Shown: positions 1-7,940 of the stretch, in pieces
Numbering within the stretch: position 1 is the first letter of the stretch
Layout: each line of letters opens with the position of its first letter
From: Clavibacter sp. A6099
Lineage (GTDB): Bacteria; Actinomycetota; Actinomycetes; Actinomycetales; Microbacteriaceae
Assembly (NCBI RefSeq): GCF_021919125.1
Contig: NZ_CP083439.1
Coordinates: forward strand, 1,116,001-1,180,000
Length of the DNA stretch: 64,000 nucleotides
Direction: 5' to 3'
Translations under genes and position numbers: made by a program
The notes under the pieces: generated by a model
Seen by the model: the letters and a program-made list of their open reading frames with translations, nothing else
The model's database searches: none
What the model was told of the DNA's origin: nothing

Positions 1-209
1 GCACCCTCGACGCGACGGGGGCCACCGTGACGGGGTCCGTGCTCGTGAAGAGCGCGGCCGACCCCAGCGTCTTCGTCCTGCAGGGCGGCCAGGCGCGACC
101 GGTCTCGAGCTGGGCGAAGCTCGTCGCCCTCGCGGGCACGTCGTCGCCGACCATCACCACGATGGGCGCCGCCGCACTGGCGCGCATCCCGGTGGGCGCC
201 GCGTACTGA
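1..209 (+). CDS. 3' end of an unidentified protein (partial)
   Basis: An open frame enters from the left edge (codons begin at base 3) and stops with TGA at 207-209, giving the last 68 residues. The visible part includes GSVLVKSAADPSVFVLQGGQ followed by RPVSSW. A pattern of 'lysine-serine, residue, FVLQGG, then RPV.SW' resembles a short beta-rich repeat found in secreted or wall-associated actinobacterial proteins. That is a resemblance from memory and not an identification. The tail ends in small and hydrophobic residues (RIPVGAAY). The next gene starts 147 bases on, after a plausible promoter, so this is probably the last gene of its transcript. Confidence 0.6.
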   Translation, partial: TLDATGATVTGSVLVKSAADPSVFVLQGGQARPVSSWAKLVALAGTSSPTITTMGAAALARIPVGAAY

Positions 210-278
210 CCCGCGTCCCGCCGAGCCCGCCGCCCGCCCGCCAGCCGGTGGAGCGGCGGGCACGGAGGGCCCACCGGA

Positions 279-284
279 TACAGT
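279..284 (+). promoter_or_regulatory. Candidate -10 box of the GtrA-like gene
   Basis: TACAGT lies 72 bases before the ATG at 357 and would give a leader of about 65 bases ending in a good ribosome binding site (AGGAGAG at about 348-354). I see no convincing -35. Inference from pattern only. Confidence 0.3.
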
Positions 285-356
285 GGGGCCGCACCGGACG
301 ACCACGGCGCGGCCCGTCGGCTGCCCGCTCGAGCGCCCGGCGCGGCGAGGAGAGCC

Positions 357-827
357 ATGGACCAGCACGCGCACGACGTCGACGCCCCTCGCGAGGAGAC
401 CCCGCCCCCGGGGATCCTGCTCCGGCTGATCAAGGACGAGCGCGTCGCGTTCCTGCTGGTCGGCGGCTTCAACACCGTGCTCGGCACCGCGTGGTTCGCG
501 CTCCTCTACCTGCTGTGGGGCCACACGATCCCGTACCCGCTCGTGCTCGTCATCGCGTGGGCGGTGCAGCTCCCCATCGCGTTCACGCTGCACCGCAAGC
601 TCGTCTTCCGGGTGAGCGGCAACCTGCTCCCGGACTTCTCGCGCTACACGCTGGTGAACCTCATGCCCCTGTTCGCGAACATGCTCCTGCTGCCGCTGGT
701 CGTGGAGACGACGCCGCTCCAGCCGATCGTCGCGCAGGTGCTCGTGACCATCGTCATCACCGTGGCGAGCTACACCGGCCACAAGTTCTTCTCGTTCCGC
801 AGGCCGCGCGACGAGGCGGCGCGCTGA
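357..827 (+). CDS. GtrA family membrane protein
   Basis: A 156-residue protein with a hydrophilic N-terminus (about 30 residues) followed by four hydrophobic segments near residues 33-54, 58-80, 98-120 and 125-145. It ends in a short basic tail. The spacing and the motif GGFNTVLGTAWF after the first basic turn are those of the GtrA/DPMS3 family. These small proteins are thought to flip polyprenyl-phosphate-linked sugars across the membrane for glycosylation of envelope polymers. The ATG follows AGGAGAG at a good distance. It converges on the O-antigen-ligase-like gene 27 bases downstream, so a role in the same glycopolymer pathway is plausible but inferred. Confidence 0.85.
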   Translation: MDQHAHDVDAPREETPPPGILLRLIKDERVAFLLVGGFNTVLGTAWFALLYLLWGHTIPYPLVLVIAWAVQLPIAFTLHRKLVFRVSGNLLPDFSRYTLVNLMPLFANMLLLPLVVETTPLQPIVAQVLVTIVITVASYTGHKFFSFRRPRDEAAR

Positions 828-854
828 TCCCGACGCCCGGCCGACGCCCGCCCG

Positions 855-2147
855 TCATCCGGGCCGGTGCTGCTCCGGGAGCCCGTGTCGCCAGCTGCGG
901 CCCTGCGCGGCCTTGACGGCGCAGATCACGAGCAGGAGCCAGCCCCACTCCACGATCGCGACGCTCTCGGCGAGGGACGCGACCACGAGGACGACGAGCA
1001 CGAGGGCCGTCCAGACGTAGCCGACGCCGCGCTTGGTCGTCGCCAGCACCCAGGACCGGCCGAGCGCGAGGGCGCAGAACGCCGCGAACAGCGCGAGCCC
1101 GACGAGACCGGCCTGCAGGTAGAGGTCGAGGTAGGCGTTCCGGCCGGTCTCCTGCGCGCCGCGGCTGACGAGGTCGAGGGCCGTGTACGGGTACGCGTCC
1201 CGGCGCCAGAAGCCGACGAAGCCCCAGCCCTCGATGGTGTTGAGGTCGATGAGGCGCAGCATCTCCCGCCACAGCGCGACGCGCTGGAGGTAGTCGGGCC
1301 GCGCCTGCAGCACCTGCAGCACGGGGGAGCGGAAGGCCACGACCAGCACCGCGATGCCGGCGGCGAGCACGAGGACCGCGCTGTTGGCCAGGGGCCGAGC
1401 CTGCCGCGCGAGGTGGCGGAGGCCGAGGATCGCGAGGGCGGCGACGGCGAGCACGAGGAACGTGCCGAGGATCACCGACGACCGCGTGAGCGACGCCACG
1501 AGGAGCGCGACGACCAGCGAGAAGACGCCCCGGCCGCGCGAGACGGACCGCGTCATGAGCTCCACCGCGAAGGTCACGGCGGCGACCAGGGCCACGATCC
1601 CGAGGGCGTTGCGCTCGCCGAGCAGCCCCTGGATGGGGCCGAGGCGCTCGAGGGCCCCGCGGATCCCGAGGAACGGGATGGGGCCGTCGATGAGGAGCCC
1701 CGCGAGCACCTCGAGCGCGAGGGACGACACCAGCACCAGCCGCAGCACGTCCCCGGCCGCGCGCACGATCTGGATGAGGTCGCGGACGACGCCGACGTAC
1801 ACCGCGAGGAACGCGGACGCCGCGAGGTAGAGCACGCCGCCGACCGCGTCCGGCTGGTACGCCGTCCACAGGAGCGTCGCCGCGCACCAGCCGACCAGGA
1901 CGAGCAGCGAGATGGGCAGGAGGCCCCGCCACTCCCAGTCGCCGCGCTTCGCCGCGAGGGATCCCGCGGCCATCGCCACGAGCGCGGTGACGATCGCGAT
2001 GAGCCCGGCCCAGCCCACGGTGGACCTGAGCGCGTGCGACAGGATCGCCGTGCCGAGGATGCAGTGCGTGAGCGCGGCGGAGAAGCGCGCCGACCCGAGC
2101 AGGTCGGGCAGGCGCTCCGGGAGCGGCAGGCGGGCGGGACGGGTCAT
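855..2147 (-). CDS. O-antigen ligase family (Wzy_C-like) membrane protein, copy 1
   Basis: A 430-residue polytopic protein with about ten hydrophobic helices and one larger extracytoplasmic loop between about residues 280 and 345. The loop carries GWGFVGFW and RNAYLDLYLQAG, the pattern seen in the O-antigen ligase/polymerase (Wzy_C, RfaL/WaaL-like) family, whose members join or polymerise lipid-linked glycans outside the membrane. It is clearly paralogous to the gene just upstream: both have IQGxxGxxN, an LTxSS segment and GWGxxGxW followed by a YLD motif. It starts 48 bases after the stop of that gene and is probably co-transcribed. In a Gram-positive the substrate would be a wall or capsular polysaccharide, which is inference. 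Confidence 0.8.
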   Translation of the reverse strand: MTRPARLPLPERLPDLLGSARFSAALTHCILGTAILSHALRSTVGWAGLIAIVTALVAMAAGSLAAKRGDWEWRGLLPISLLVLVGWCAATLLWTAYQPDAVGGVLYLAASAFLAVYVGVVRDLIQIVRAAGDVLRLVLVSSLALEVLAGLLIDGPIPFLGIRGALERLGPIQGLLGERNALGIVALVAAVTFAVELMTRSVSRGRGVFSLVVALLVASLTRSSVILGTFLVLAVAALAILGLRHLARQARPLANSAVLVLAAGIAVLVVAFRSPVLQVLQARPDYLQRVALWREMLRLIDLNTIEGWGFVGFWRRDAYPYTALDLVSRGAQETGRNAYLDLYLQAGLVGLALFAAFCALALGRSWVLATTKRGVGYVWTALVLVVLVVASLAESVAIVEWGWLLLVICAVKAAQGRSWRHGLPEQHRPG

Positions 2148-2195
2148 GCGTCGGCCATCACGGGCGGTCGGCGGGGCACCGGGCGGCCGCGCGGA

Positions 2196-3635
2196 TCAGG
2201 CGACGCGGGGGTCGGCGGCGGGCGCGGAGGCGGAGGGGACGGCCGCGGGGATCGAGGGGCCCTCGTGGGGAGACGGCGCGACCGCGGAGGCCGGCGCGGT
2301 CTCGGGCCGGACCGCACGGCGACGCGCGTCGTCGGGCCCCGGGACGTCCTCGCGCGCGACCATGCCGGACTTGGTGGCGATCGCGATGACGACGATCAGC
2401 AGCCAGTTGCCCTCGTACAGCAGCCGGCTCTCCGCGAGGCTCTGCACGACGAGCGCGGTCATCAGCAGCAGCGGCGCGAGCGCGAGCGTCGAGTACGGCT
2501 CGACGCGGTCCCTGCGGTGCTGCGGGCGGTCGATGGCGGCCCACCAGGAGCGCACGTAGGTGGTGACGACGAAGGCGGCGAAGGCCAGGAGGCCGATCGC
2601 TCCCACCTGCAGGAGGACGTCGAGGTACGCGTCGTGGGCCTGCAGGTAGGTGACGCCGCTGCGGACGGCGAGCCCCTGGAAGGGATGCACCCAAGGCGCC
2701 CAGTAGCCGATCCACCCCCAGCCGACGACGGGGTGCTGCTGCGCGAGGCCCAGCACCGACTCCCAGATCTGGAACCGGCCCGTGAGGTCGGGGGAGCGGC
2801 CGAGGAGCTCGAACACCTCGGCCGTGCGCGTGGCGACGACGCCCGCCCCGGCCACGGCGGCCACGGCGACGCCGCCCGCCAGCACGAGCCGGCCCCGGAT
2901 GCCGACGCGGCGGGCGACGAGCGCGAGGGCGGCGACGACGCCGGTCATGATGAGCGCGACCAGGACCGTGGAGCTCCCGGTGAGGGTCAGGGTGAGGAGC
3001 GCGACGAGGATCCAGAGCACGGCGTCGCGGCGGCGGACCGTGCGCGCCGCGTACTGGAGCGAGAAGACGATCAGGCCGAGCAGCGCGACCATGGCGAGCA
3101 GGTTCGCGTTGCCGACGACGCCCTGGATCCGGCCGCCGCTGAGGAGCTCTCCGCGGGTCCACGCGAACGCGGCGGGCGCGCGGGGCCCGTAGTCGGTGAA
3201 GAACGGCATGACCGGCCCGCGGACCACGACGGCGACGAAGAGCTCGAAGGCGAGCGACAGGCCGAGGATGATGCGGAGCGCGCGTCCGAGGCCCTGCACG
3301 ATCTCGGACCACGACAGCAGGACGACGAGCGTCAGCGCCGCGATGGACGTCGACAGCTGGATGAGCACGCCGAGCGCCGACTCCGGCCGGTACTGCGACC
3401 ACGCGATGGAGAGCACCGCGATGCCCGTGAACGCGAGCAGCGGGATCGGCAGCACGCGCACGCGCGGGAGGGGGCGCGATCGCGCGAGCAGCGTGATGCA
3501 GGTGACCAGCACGGCGAGCGCAATGGCTCCGAAGCCCCACCAGCTGAGGCTGTCGCGCCACATGTCACCGGCGAACGTGGTGACGAGGACGAAGGTCGCG
3601 AAGCTCCGGAGGGCTCGGCGGCTGGCGGTGGGCAT
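2196..3635 (-). CDS. O-antigen ligase family (Wzy_C-like) membrane protein, copy 2
   Basis: A 479-residue polytopic membrane protein with the same architecture as its downstream neighbour: about ten helices, RIQGVVGNANLL in the middle, and a long outer loop with GWGWIGYW and HDAYLDVLLQVG. The C-terminal 55 residues form a hydrophilic Ala/Pro-rich tail that the other copy lacks. I chose the ATG at 3635 over the one at 3641. A TACCCT -10 box (3643-3648, minus strand) ends seven bases before 3635, which would make that codon the first of a leaderless message. The acyl-CoA dehydrogenase lies 95 or more bases upstream on the same strand and is probably a separate unit. Confidence 0.78.
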   Translation of the reverse strand: MPTASRRALRSFATFVLVTTFAGDMWRDSLSWWGFGAIALAVLVTCITLLARSRPLPRVRVLPIPLLAFTGIAVLSIAWSQYRPESALGVLIQLSTSIAALTLVVLLSWSEIVQGLGRALRIILGLSLAFELFVAVVVRGPVMPFFTDYGPRAPAAFAWTRGELLSGGRIQGVVGNANLLAMVALLGLIVFSLQYAARTVRRRDAVLWILVALLTLTLTGSSTVLVALIMTGVVAALALVARRVGIRGRLVLAGGVAVAAVAGAGVVATRTAEVFELLGRSPDLTGRFQIWESVLGLAQQHPVVGWGWIGYWAPWVHPFQGLAVRSGVTYLQAHDAYLDVLLQVGAIGLLAFAAFVVTTYVRSWWAAIDRPQHRRDRVEPYSTLALAPLLLMTALVVQSLAESRLLYEGNWLLIVVIAIATKSGMVAREDVPGPDDARRRAVRPETAPASAVAPSPHEGPSIPAAVPSASAPAADPRVA

Positions 3636-3642
3636 GCCCATC

Positions 3643-3648
3643 AGGGTA
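3643..3648 (-). promoter_or_regulatory. Candidate leaderless -10 box (TACCCT) for the tandem ligase-like genes
   Basis: On the minus strand TACCCT is followed by seven bases and then the ATG at 3635. No Shine-Dalgarno sequence is present. This matches the leaderless pattern repeated through the window. Confidence 0.45.
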
Positions 3649-3736
3649 TCCGGCCCGAGGCCCGGGTCCCGCCGCCTGAGGGGAGCGGCGGCGCCGGGGC
3701 CCCGCGCGCCGGCGCTCCATGCGCCCCCGCTGTCCA

Positions 3737-4915
3737 TCAGACGAAGGCCGCGTGCCCCGTGATCGCGCGGCCGACGATGAGCGTGTTCATCTCGCGGGTG
3801 CCCTCGTAGGAGTAGATGGCCTCGGCGTCGGCGAAGAAGCGGGCCACGTCGTAGTCGAGCACGATGCCGTTGCCGCCGAACGCCTCGCGGCACCAGGCGA
3901 CGGTCTCGCGCATCCGGCTGGTGGCGTACGCCTTGGCGAGCGCCGAGTGCTCGTCCGACTGCGTGCCCTCGTCGACCATCTCGGACGCGCGCGTCACCAG
4001 CCCGATCGACGCCGTGATGTTGCCGAGGCTGCGGACGAGGAGGTCCTGGATGAGCTGGTGCGCGCCGAGCGGCTTGCCGAACTGCTCGCGCTCGCCCGTG
4101 TAGGCGACCGCCGCCTCGTACGCGCCGATGGAGATCCCGATGGCGGCCCACGCCACCTCGGCGCGCGTGAGGCGCAGCACCGCGGCCGTGTCCGCGAACG
4201 ACGTGCCGTTCTGGAGGCGGTTCCGCTCGGGCACGATGACGCCGTCGAGCTCGATGTCCGCGTTCTGCACGATGCGCAGCGCCTGCTTGTCCTCGATCCG
4301 CGTGGCGCTGAAGCCGGGGGAGTCGTTCGGGACGAGGAAGCCCTTGACCTGGCCGTCGTCGGCGTCCTTGGCCCAGATGACGGTGACGTCGCTCACGGTG
4401 CCGTTGCCGATCCAGCGCTTGGATCCCGTGATGCTCCACTCGTCGCCGCGGCGCGTGGCGACGGTGCGGAGGCCGCGGGCGGAGTCGGATCCGGACAGCG
4501 GCTCGGTGAGGCCGAAGGAGCCGAGGAGCTCGCCGGACGCGAAGCGGGGCAGCCACTCGGCGCGCTGCTCGGGGGATCCGGCGACGGCGACGCTGCCCAT
4601 CACGAGCCCGCTCTGCATGCCGACGAGGGTCGCGATGCTCGCGTCGACGCGGCCGAGCTCCAGCGCGGCCCAGCCGCGGTAGACGGCCGAGTTCTCGAAC
4701 GGGCGCGTCTCGGGGAACGGCATGCCGAATAGGCCGCGCTCGGCGAGGCCGGCGACGACGTGGCGGGGGAACTCGGCGCGGGCCCAGAGCCCGTTGACGT
4801 GCGGCTTGACCTCGGCCTCGAGGTAGGCGCGGAGGTCGGCGAGGGACTCCTTCTCCCGGTCGCCGAGCCGGGACTCGTAGCCGTAGAAGTCGCCGATGAG
4901 GGGGGTGAGGGACAC
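3737..4915 (-). CDS. Acyl-CoA dehydrogenase, glutaryl-CoA dehydrogenase-like
   Basis: A 392-residue flavoprotein with the full acyl-CoA dehydrogenase fold: a helical N-terminus, the central FAD/substrate strand region (FGLTEPLSGSDS, then SITGSKRWIGNG) and a C-terminal helical domain. The catalytic base is the Glu in YEGTREMN near residue 371, the position used by glutaryl-CoA dehydrogenases and many short-chain members. EREQFGKPLGAHQ is the usual FAD-contacting segment. It is predicted to oxidise an acyl-CoA at C2-C3 in the cytosol and pass electrons to ETF; the substrate cannot be read from sequence. The start is a GTG with GGAG a few bases upstream. It is divergent from manA across 165 bases. 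Confidence 0.85.
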   Translation of the reverse strand: MSLTPLIGDFYGYESRLGDREKESLADLRAYLEAEVKPHVNGLWARAEFPRHVVAGLAERGLFGMPFPETRPFENSAVYRGWAALELGRVDASIATLVGMQSGLVMGSVAVAGSPEQRAEWLPRFASGELLGSFGLTEPLSGSDSARGLRTVATRRGDEWSITGSKRWIGNGTVSDVTVIWAKDADDGQVKGFLVPNDSPGFSATRIEDKQALRIVQNADIELDGVIVPERNRLQNGTSFADTAAVLRLTRAEVAWAAIGISIGAYEAAVAYTGEREQFGKPLGAHQLIQDLLVRSLGNITASIGLVTRASEMVDEGTQSDEHSALAKAYATSRMRETVAWCREAFGGNGIVLDYDVARFFADAEAIYSYEGTREMNTLIVGRAITGHAAFV

Positions 4916-5080
4916 GATGCTCCGTTGCGGTTCGTCGGCGCCCTCGGGGACGGGCGCCTGCGGGCGAGCCTAGGTCGGCGTCCGGGCGGCGGCGCCATCG
5001 GTTGGTACTTTGGTCGCGTCCGGACAGGACGCGCGCCCTCGGGCGTTGTAGGTAGCCGCCAAGCCCGACAGGATCCCGAC

Positions 5081-6376
5081 GTGTTCACTGCCCTCGCCAA
5101 CACCCCACGCGACTACGCCTGGGGCTCCCGCACCGCCATCGCCGAGCTGCTGGGCCACGAGGCGTCCGGAGGCCCGGAGGCGGAGCTCTGGCTCGGGGCG
5201 CACGACGGCTCGCCCACGCGCGTGGTCGACCCGTCCGCGGCGGGCGGCGCGACGACGCTGGCCGGGTGGATCCACGCGGACCCCGCGACCACGCTCGGCC
5301 CGCTCGCCCAGGGCCTCCGCCCGGGCGACGGCCCCGGCCTCCCGTTCCTCCTCAAGGTGCTCGCCGCCGACGGCCCGCTCTCGCTGCAGGCCCACCCGGA
5401 CCTCCACCGCGCGCGCCTCGGCTTCCGCGACGAGGAGGACCGCGGCGTCCCGATCGACGCTCCGCACCGCAACTACAAGGACCCGCTGCACAAGCCCGAG
5501 CTGATCTTCGCCCTCAGCGACGAGTTCCACGCGCTCTGCGGCTTCCGGCCGCTCGCGGAGGTGCGCGACGTCTTCACGCTGCTGCTCACGCTCGACGCGT
5601 CGGGGCCCGATTCGGACCCGGCCGTGATCCGCACCGTGCTGTCGCGCCTCACCGGCTCCGAGGCGGACGTCCTGCGCGACGTGTTCGCCTTCCTCATGGG
5701 CGGCGGACCCGAGGTGCGCCGCCTGGTCGACCGCGTCACCCTGCTCGCGAGCCTCGCATCCGACCGGCAGTGCCGCGAGTTCTCGACCGAGATGCGCACC
5801 GTGCGGGAGCTGGCGGAGGCGTACCCGGGCGACCCCGGCATCGTGACCTCCCTGCTCCTCAACCGCGTGACGCTGCGCCGCGGCGAGGCCCTCTACCTGC
5901 CGGCGGGCAACATCCACGCGTACCTGCACGGCCTCGGGATCGAGCTCATGGCGGCGTCCGACAACGTGCTGCGCGGCGGCCTCACGCCGAAGCACGTGGA
6001 CGTGCCCGAGCTCCTCGACGTGCTCGAGTTCCAGGCGCTCCCCGTGCCGTACCTCGAGCCCGAGCACGCGGCGCCCGGCGTCGAGCTGTACCGCCCCGAC
6101 GTGCCCGACTTCCTGCTCGCGCACGTCTCCCCGGCCACGCGCGACGCGGACGAGGGCGACGGGGGCGCGAGCGTCGTCGACGTCGACGGGCCGGCCATCC
6201 TGCTCTGCACCTCCGGCGAGCTGACCATCCGCGGCGAGGTCTCGTCCGTCGTGGTCCGCCGCGGCGACGCCGTCTTCGTCACGCCGGACGAGGGCCGGCT
6301 CGTCGTCACGGGGGAGGGCGAGGCGTTCCTCGCGACGACCCCGGCGCCCGCGGCCGCCGACGACGACGGCGCGTGA
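5081..6376 (+). CDS. manA: Mannose-6-phosphate isomerase, type I
   Basis: A 431-residue type I phosphomannose isomerase interconverting fructose-6-phosphate and mannose-6-phosphate, the entry step to GDP-mannose. Family landmarks are NTPRDYAWGSRTAI at the N-terminus, the zinc-site motif SLQAHPD, YKDPLHKPELIFAL with the substrate-binding KPE, and GGLTPKHVDVPEL near the C-terminus. The reading frame is open further upstream, but homology begins at VFTALANTPRDYAW, so the GTG at 5081 with AGGA about eight bases before it is taken. manB, the next enzyme in the route, is 7 kb downstream in the same block, and galE follows after 35 bases. The cofactor (one Zn) is known for the family. Confidence 0.93.
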   Translation: MFTALANTPRDYAWGSRTAIAELLGHEASGGPEAELWLGAHDGSPTRVVDPSAAGGATTLAGWIHADPATTLGPLAQGLRPGDGPGLPFLLKVLAADGPLSLQAHPDLHRARLGFRDEEDRGVPIDAPHRNYKDPLHKPELIFALSDEFHALCGFRPLAEVRDVFTLLLTLDASGPDSDPAVIRTVLSRLTGSEADVLRDVFAFLMGGGPEVRRLVDRVTLLASLASDRQCREFSTEMRTVRELAEAYPGDPGIVTSLLLNRVTLRRGEALYLPAGNIHAYLHGLGIELMAASDNVLRGGLTPKHVDVPELLDVLEFQALPVPYLEPEHAAPGVELYRPDVPDFLLAHVSPATRDADEGDGGASVVDVDGPAILLCTSGELTIRGEVSSVVVRRGDAVFVTPDEGRLVVTGEGEAFLATTPAPAAADDDGA

Positions 6377-6399
6377 CCGGGGGCCATGACCGCCGTCGA

Positions 6400-6405
6400 T
6401 AGGGT
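6400..6405 (+). promoter_or_regulatory. Leaderless -10 box (TAGGGT) of galE
   Basis: TAGGGT is followed by exactly six bases and then the galE ATG at 6412, with no ribosome binding site. This suggests galE has its own leaderless transcript as well as possible read-through from manA. Confidence 0.5.
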
Positions 6406-6411
6406 TGCCGC

Positions 6412-7380
6412 ATGACATGGTTGGTCACCGGCGGCGCCGGCTACATCGGTTCGCACATCGTCTCCGCGTTCGCGCGGGCGGGCATCGACACGGTCGTCCT
6501 CGACGACCTCTCGAGCGGGCACGCGTCGTTCGTGCCGGACGGCGTCCCCTTCCACCGGGGATCCGTGCTCGACCGCGAGCTGCTCGCGCGCGTCCTCGGA
6601 TCGGGTGACATCCAGGGCGTCGTGCACGTGGCCGGCTACAAGTACGCGGGCGTCTCCGTCCAGCGCCCGCTGCACACCTACGAGCAGAACGTGACCGCCA
6701 CGGCCGTCCTGCTCGAGGAGATGGAGCGCGCGGGCGTCGACAGCATCGTCTTCTCGTCCTCCGCCGCCGTGTACGGGACGCCCGACGTCGACCTGGTCGA
6801 CGAGCGCACGCCCAAGGCCCCCGAGTCCCCGTACGGCGAGTCGAAGCTCATCGGCGAGTGGCTGCTCCGGGACCAGGGCATCGCGAAGGGCCTCCGCCAC
6901 GCGTCGCTCCGCTACTTCAACGTCGTGGGATCCGGCGACGAGGGCTACTTCGACACCAGCCCGCACAACCTGTTCCCGCTCGTCTTCGACGCGCTGCTCG
7001 ACGGCCGCACGCCGCGCATCAACGGCGGCGACTACCCGACGCCCGACGGCACGTGCGTCCGCGACTACATCCACGTCGTCGACCTCGCGGCCTCGCACGT
7101 CGCGGCGGCACGCCGCCTCGAGGCCGGCGAGCCGGTCGAGCCCGTGTACTGCCTGGGCAGCGGCGCGGGCGTGAGCGTCCGGGAGATCATGACGGCCATC
7201 GCGCGGGCCACGGGCATCGACTTCGAGCCGGAGGTGCGCGACCGCCGACCCGGCGACCCGGCGCGGATCGTGGCCTCGGGGGAGCTCGCCGCGCGCGACA
7301 TCGACTGGTCCATGCGCCACTCCCTGGACGACATGGTCACGAGCGCCTGGCACGCCCGTCAGGCCGGCGCCACGGCGTAG
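6412..7380 (+). CDS. galE: UDP-glucose 4-epimerase
   Basis: A 322-residue extended short-chain dehydrogenase. The NAD-binding glycine motif TGGAGYIGSH is at residues 6-15, the catalytic serine lies in SSSAAVYG, and the Tyr/Lys pair is YGESK (Tyr141, Lys145). RYFNVVGSG and the GxYPTPDGTCVRDYIHVVDL segment are typical of GalE proteins that interconvert UDP-glucose and UDP-galactose. The length is slightly below the usual 330-340. It follows manA by 35 bases and precedes the whiB2 promoter, placing it in a sugar-nucleotide supply block. Substrate specificity beyond UDP-Glc/Gal (for example UDP-GlcNAc) cannot be excluded. Confidence 0.92.
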   Translation: MTWLVTGGAGYIGSHIVSAFARAGIDTVVLDDLSSGHASFVPDGVPFHRGSVLDRELLARVLGSGDIQGVVHVAGYKYAGVSVQRPLHTYEQNVTATAVLLEEMERAGVDSIVFSSSAAVYGTPDVDLVDERTPKAPESPYGESKLIGEWLLRDQGIAKGLRHASLRYFNVVGSGDEGYFDTSPHNLFPLVFDALLDGRTPRINGGDYPTPDGTCVRDYIHVVDLAASHVAAARRLEAGEPVEPVYCLGSGAGVSVREIMTAIARATGIDFEPEVRDRRPGDPARIVASGELAARDIDWSMRHSLDDMVTSAWHARQAGATA

Positions 7381-7445
7381 CGCCGGCAGCGAGCCGCGGC
7401 GCGTCGCAACCCTCGAGGAGCGGCTGAGGGTTTACCCTCCGCGGC

Positions 7446-7474
7446 TTGACGCGAGCGAGTTACACCGGTGTAAT
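7446..7474 (+). promoter_or_regulatory. whiB2 promoter with a perfect palindrome over the spacer and -10
   Basis: TTGACG (7446-7451), a 17-base spacer and TGTAAT (7469-7474) form a good sigma-70-type promoter. It sits 56 bases before the whiB2 ATG. The perfect 14-bp palindrome TTACACCGGTGTAA (7460-7473) covers the 3' half of the spacer and most of the -10, the position of a repressor operator. Just upstream are the short inverted repeats GAGGGT/ACCCTC (7426-7439) and AACCCTC/GAGGGTT (7408-7432). The regulator is unknown. Confidence 0.7.
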
Positions 7475-7529
7475 TATGACGATGAGCTGGGGCCGGCCGG
7501 GCGCTCCGGCCGCGTGGGGAGATCGTGAC

Positions 7530-7847
7530 ATGGCACTACCTGAGTACCACGCCGGAGTCCCCGACGACTGGTTCGTCGACCCTGTCCGACTCGGGGTCCC
7601 GGGCGTCCGCAGCGTCGACGAAGGCAACCCGCTCGCGTGGCAGGCCGACTCGCTCTGCGCGCAGACCGACCCCGAGGCGTTCTTCCCCGAGAAGGGCGGA
7701 TCGACCCGGGACGCCAAGAAGATCTGCGGATCGTGCGAGGTCCGCAGCGAGTGCCTCGAGTACGCGCTCGAGAACGACGAGCGCTTCGGCATCTGGGGCG
7801 GCCTCTCCGAGCGCGAGCGCCGCAAGCTCCGCAAGCGCGCGGTCTGA
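7530..7847 (+). CDS. whiB2: WhiB-family iron-sulfur transcriptional regulator, WhiB2 type
   Basis: A 105-residue Wbl protein. The four iron-sulfur ligands are Cys43, Cys66, Cys69 and Cys75 (C-x22-C-x2-C-x5-C), followed by the G[IV]WGG turn (GIWGGLSERERRKL) and a basic C-terminus (RKLRKRAV) that binds DNA or sigma factor. These proteins bind a 4Fe-4S cluster and the primary sigma factor. WhiB2/WhmD members control septation and division in mycobacteria and streptomycetes. The ATG at 7530 is preceded by GGGGAGA at a good distance; an ATG at 7476 in the same frame lies on the predicted transcription start and is less likely. The position just before the GT2 gene and near DUF3499-manB supports the whiB2 assignment. 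Confidence 0.9.
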   Translation: MALPEYHAGVPDDWFVDPVRLGVPGVRSVDEGNPLAWQADSLCAQTDPEAFFPEKGGSTRDAKKICGSCEVRSECLEYALENDERFGIWGGLSERERRKLRKRAV

Positions 7848-7940
7848 TCCGGCCGTCCCCGCCATCGCGGCGCCCGCCTTCCGGCGCGCCGTCCCGCTGC
7901 GGCGGATCCCCACCACGCACCACGTAGGGTCTCCCCTGTC

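Noticed and set aside
867-3809. 980-codon plus-strand open frame opposite the ligase-like genes
   Set aside because: A shadow frame typical of very high GC: composition dominated by Arg, Glu, Gly and Asp, with no domains. The opposite strand encodes recognisable membrane proteins.
4760-5080. N-terminal extension of manA by 107 codons
   Set aside because: It overlaps the divergent acyl-CoA dehydrogenase start and has no homology. The family start and a ribosome binding site are at 5081.
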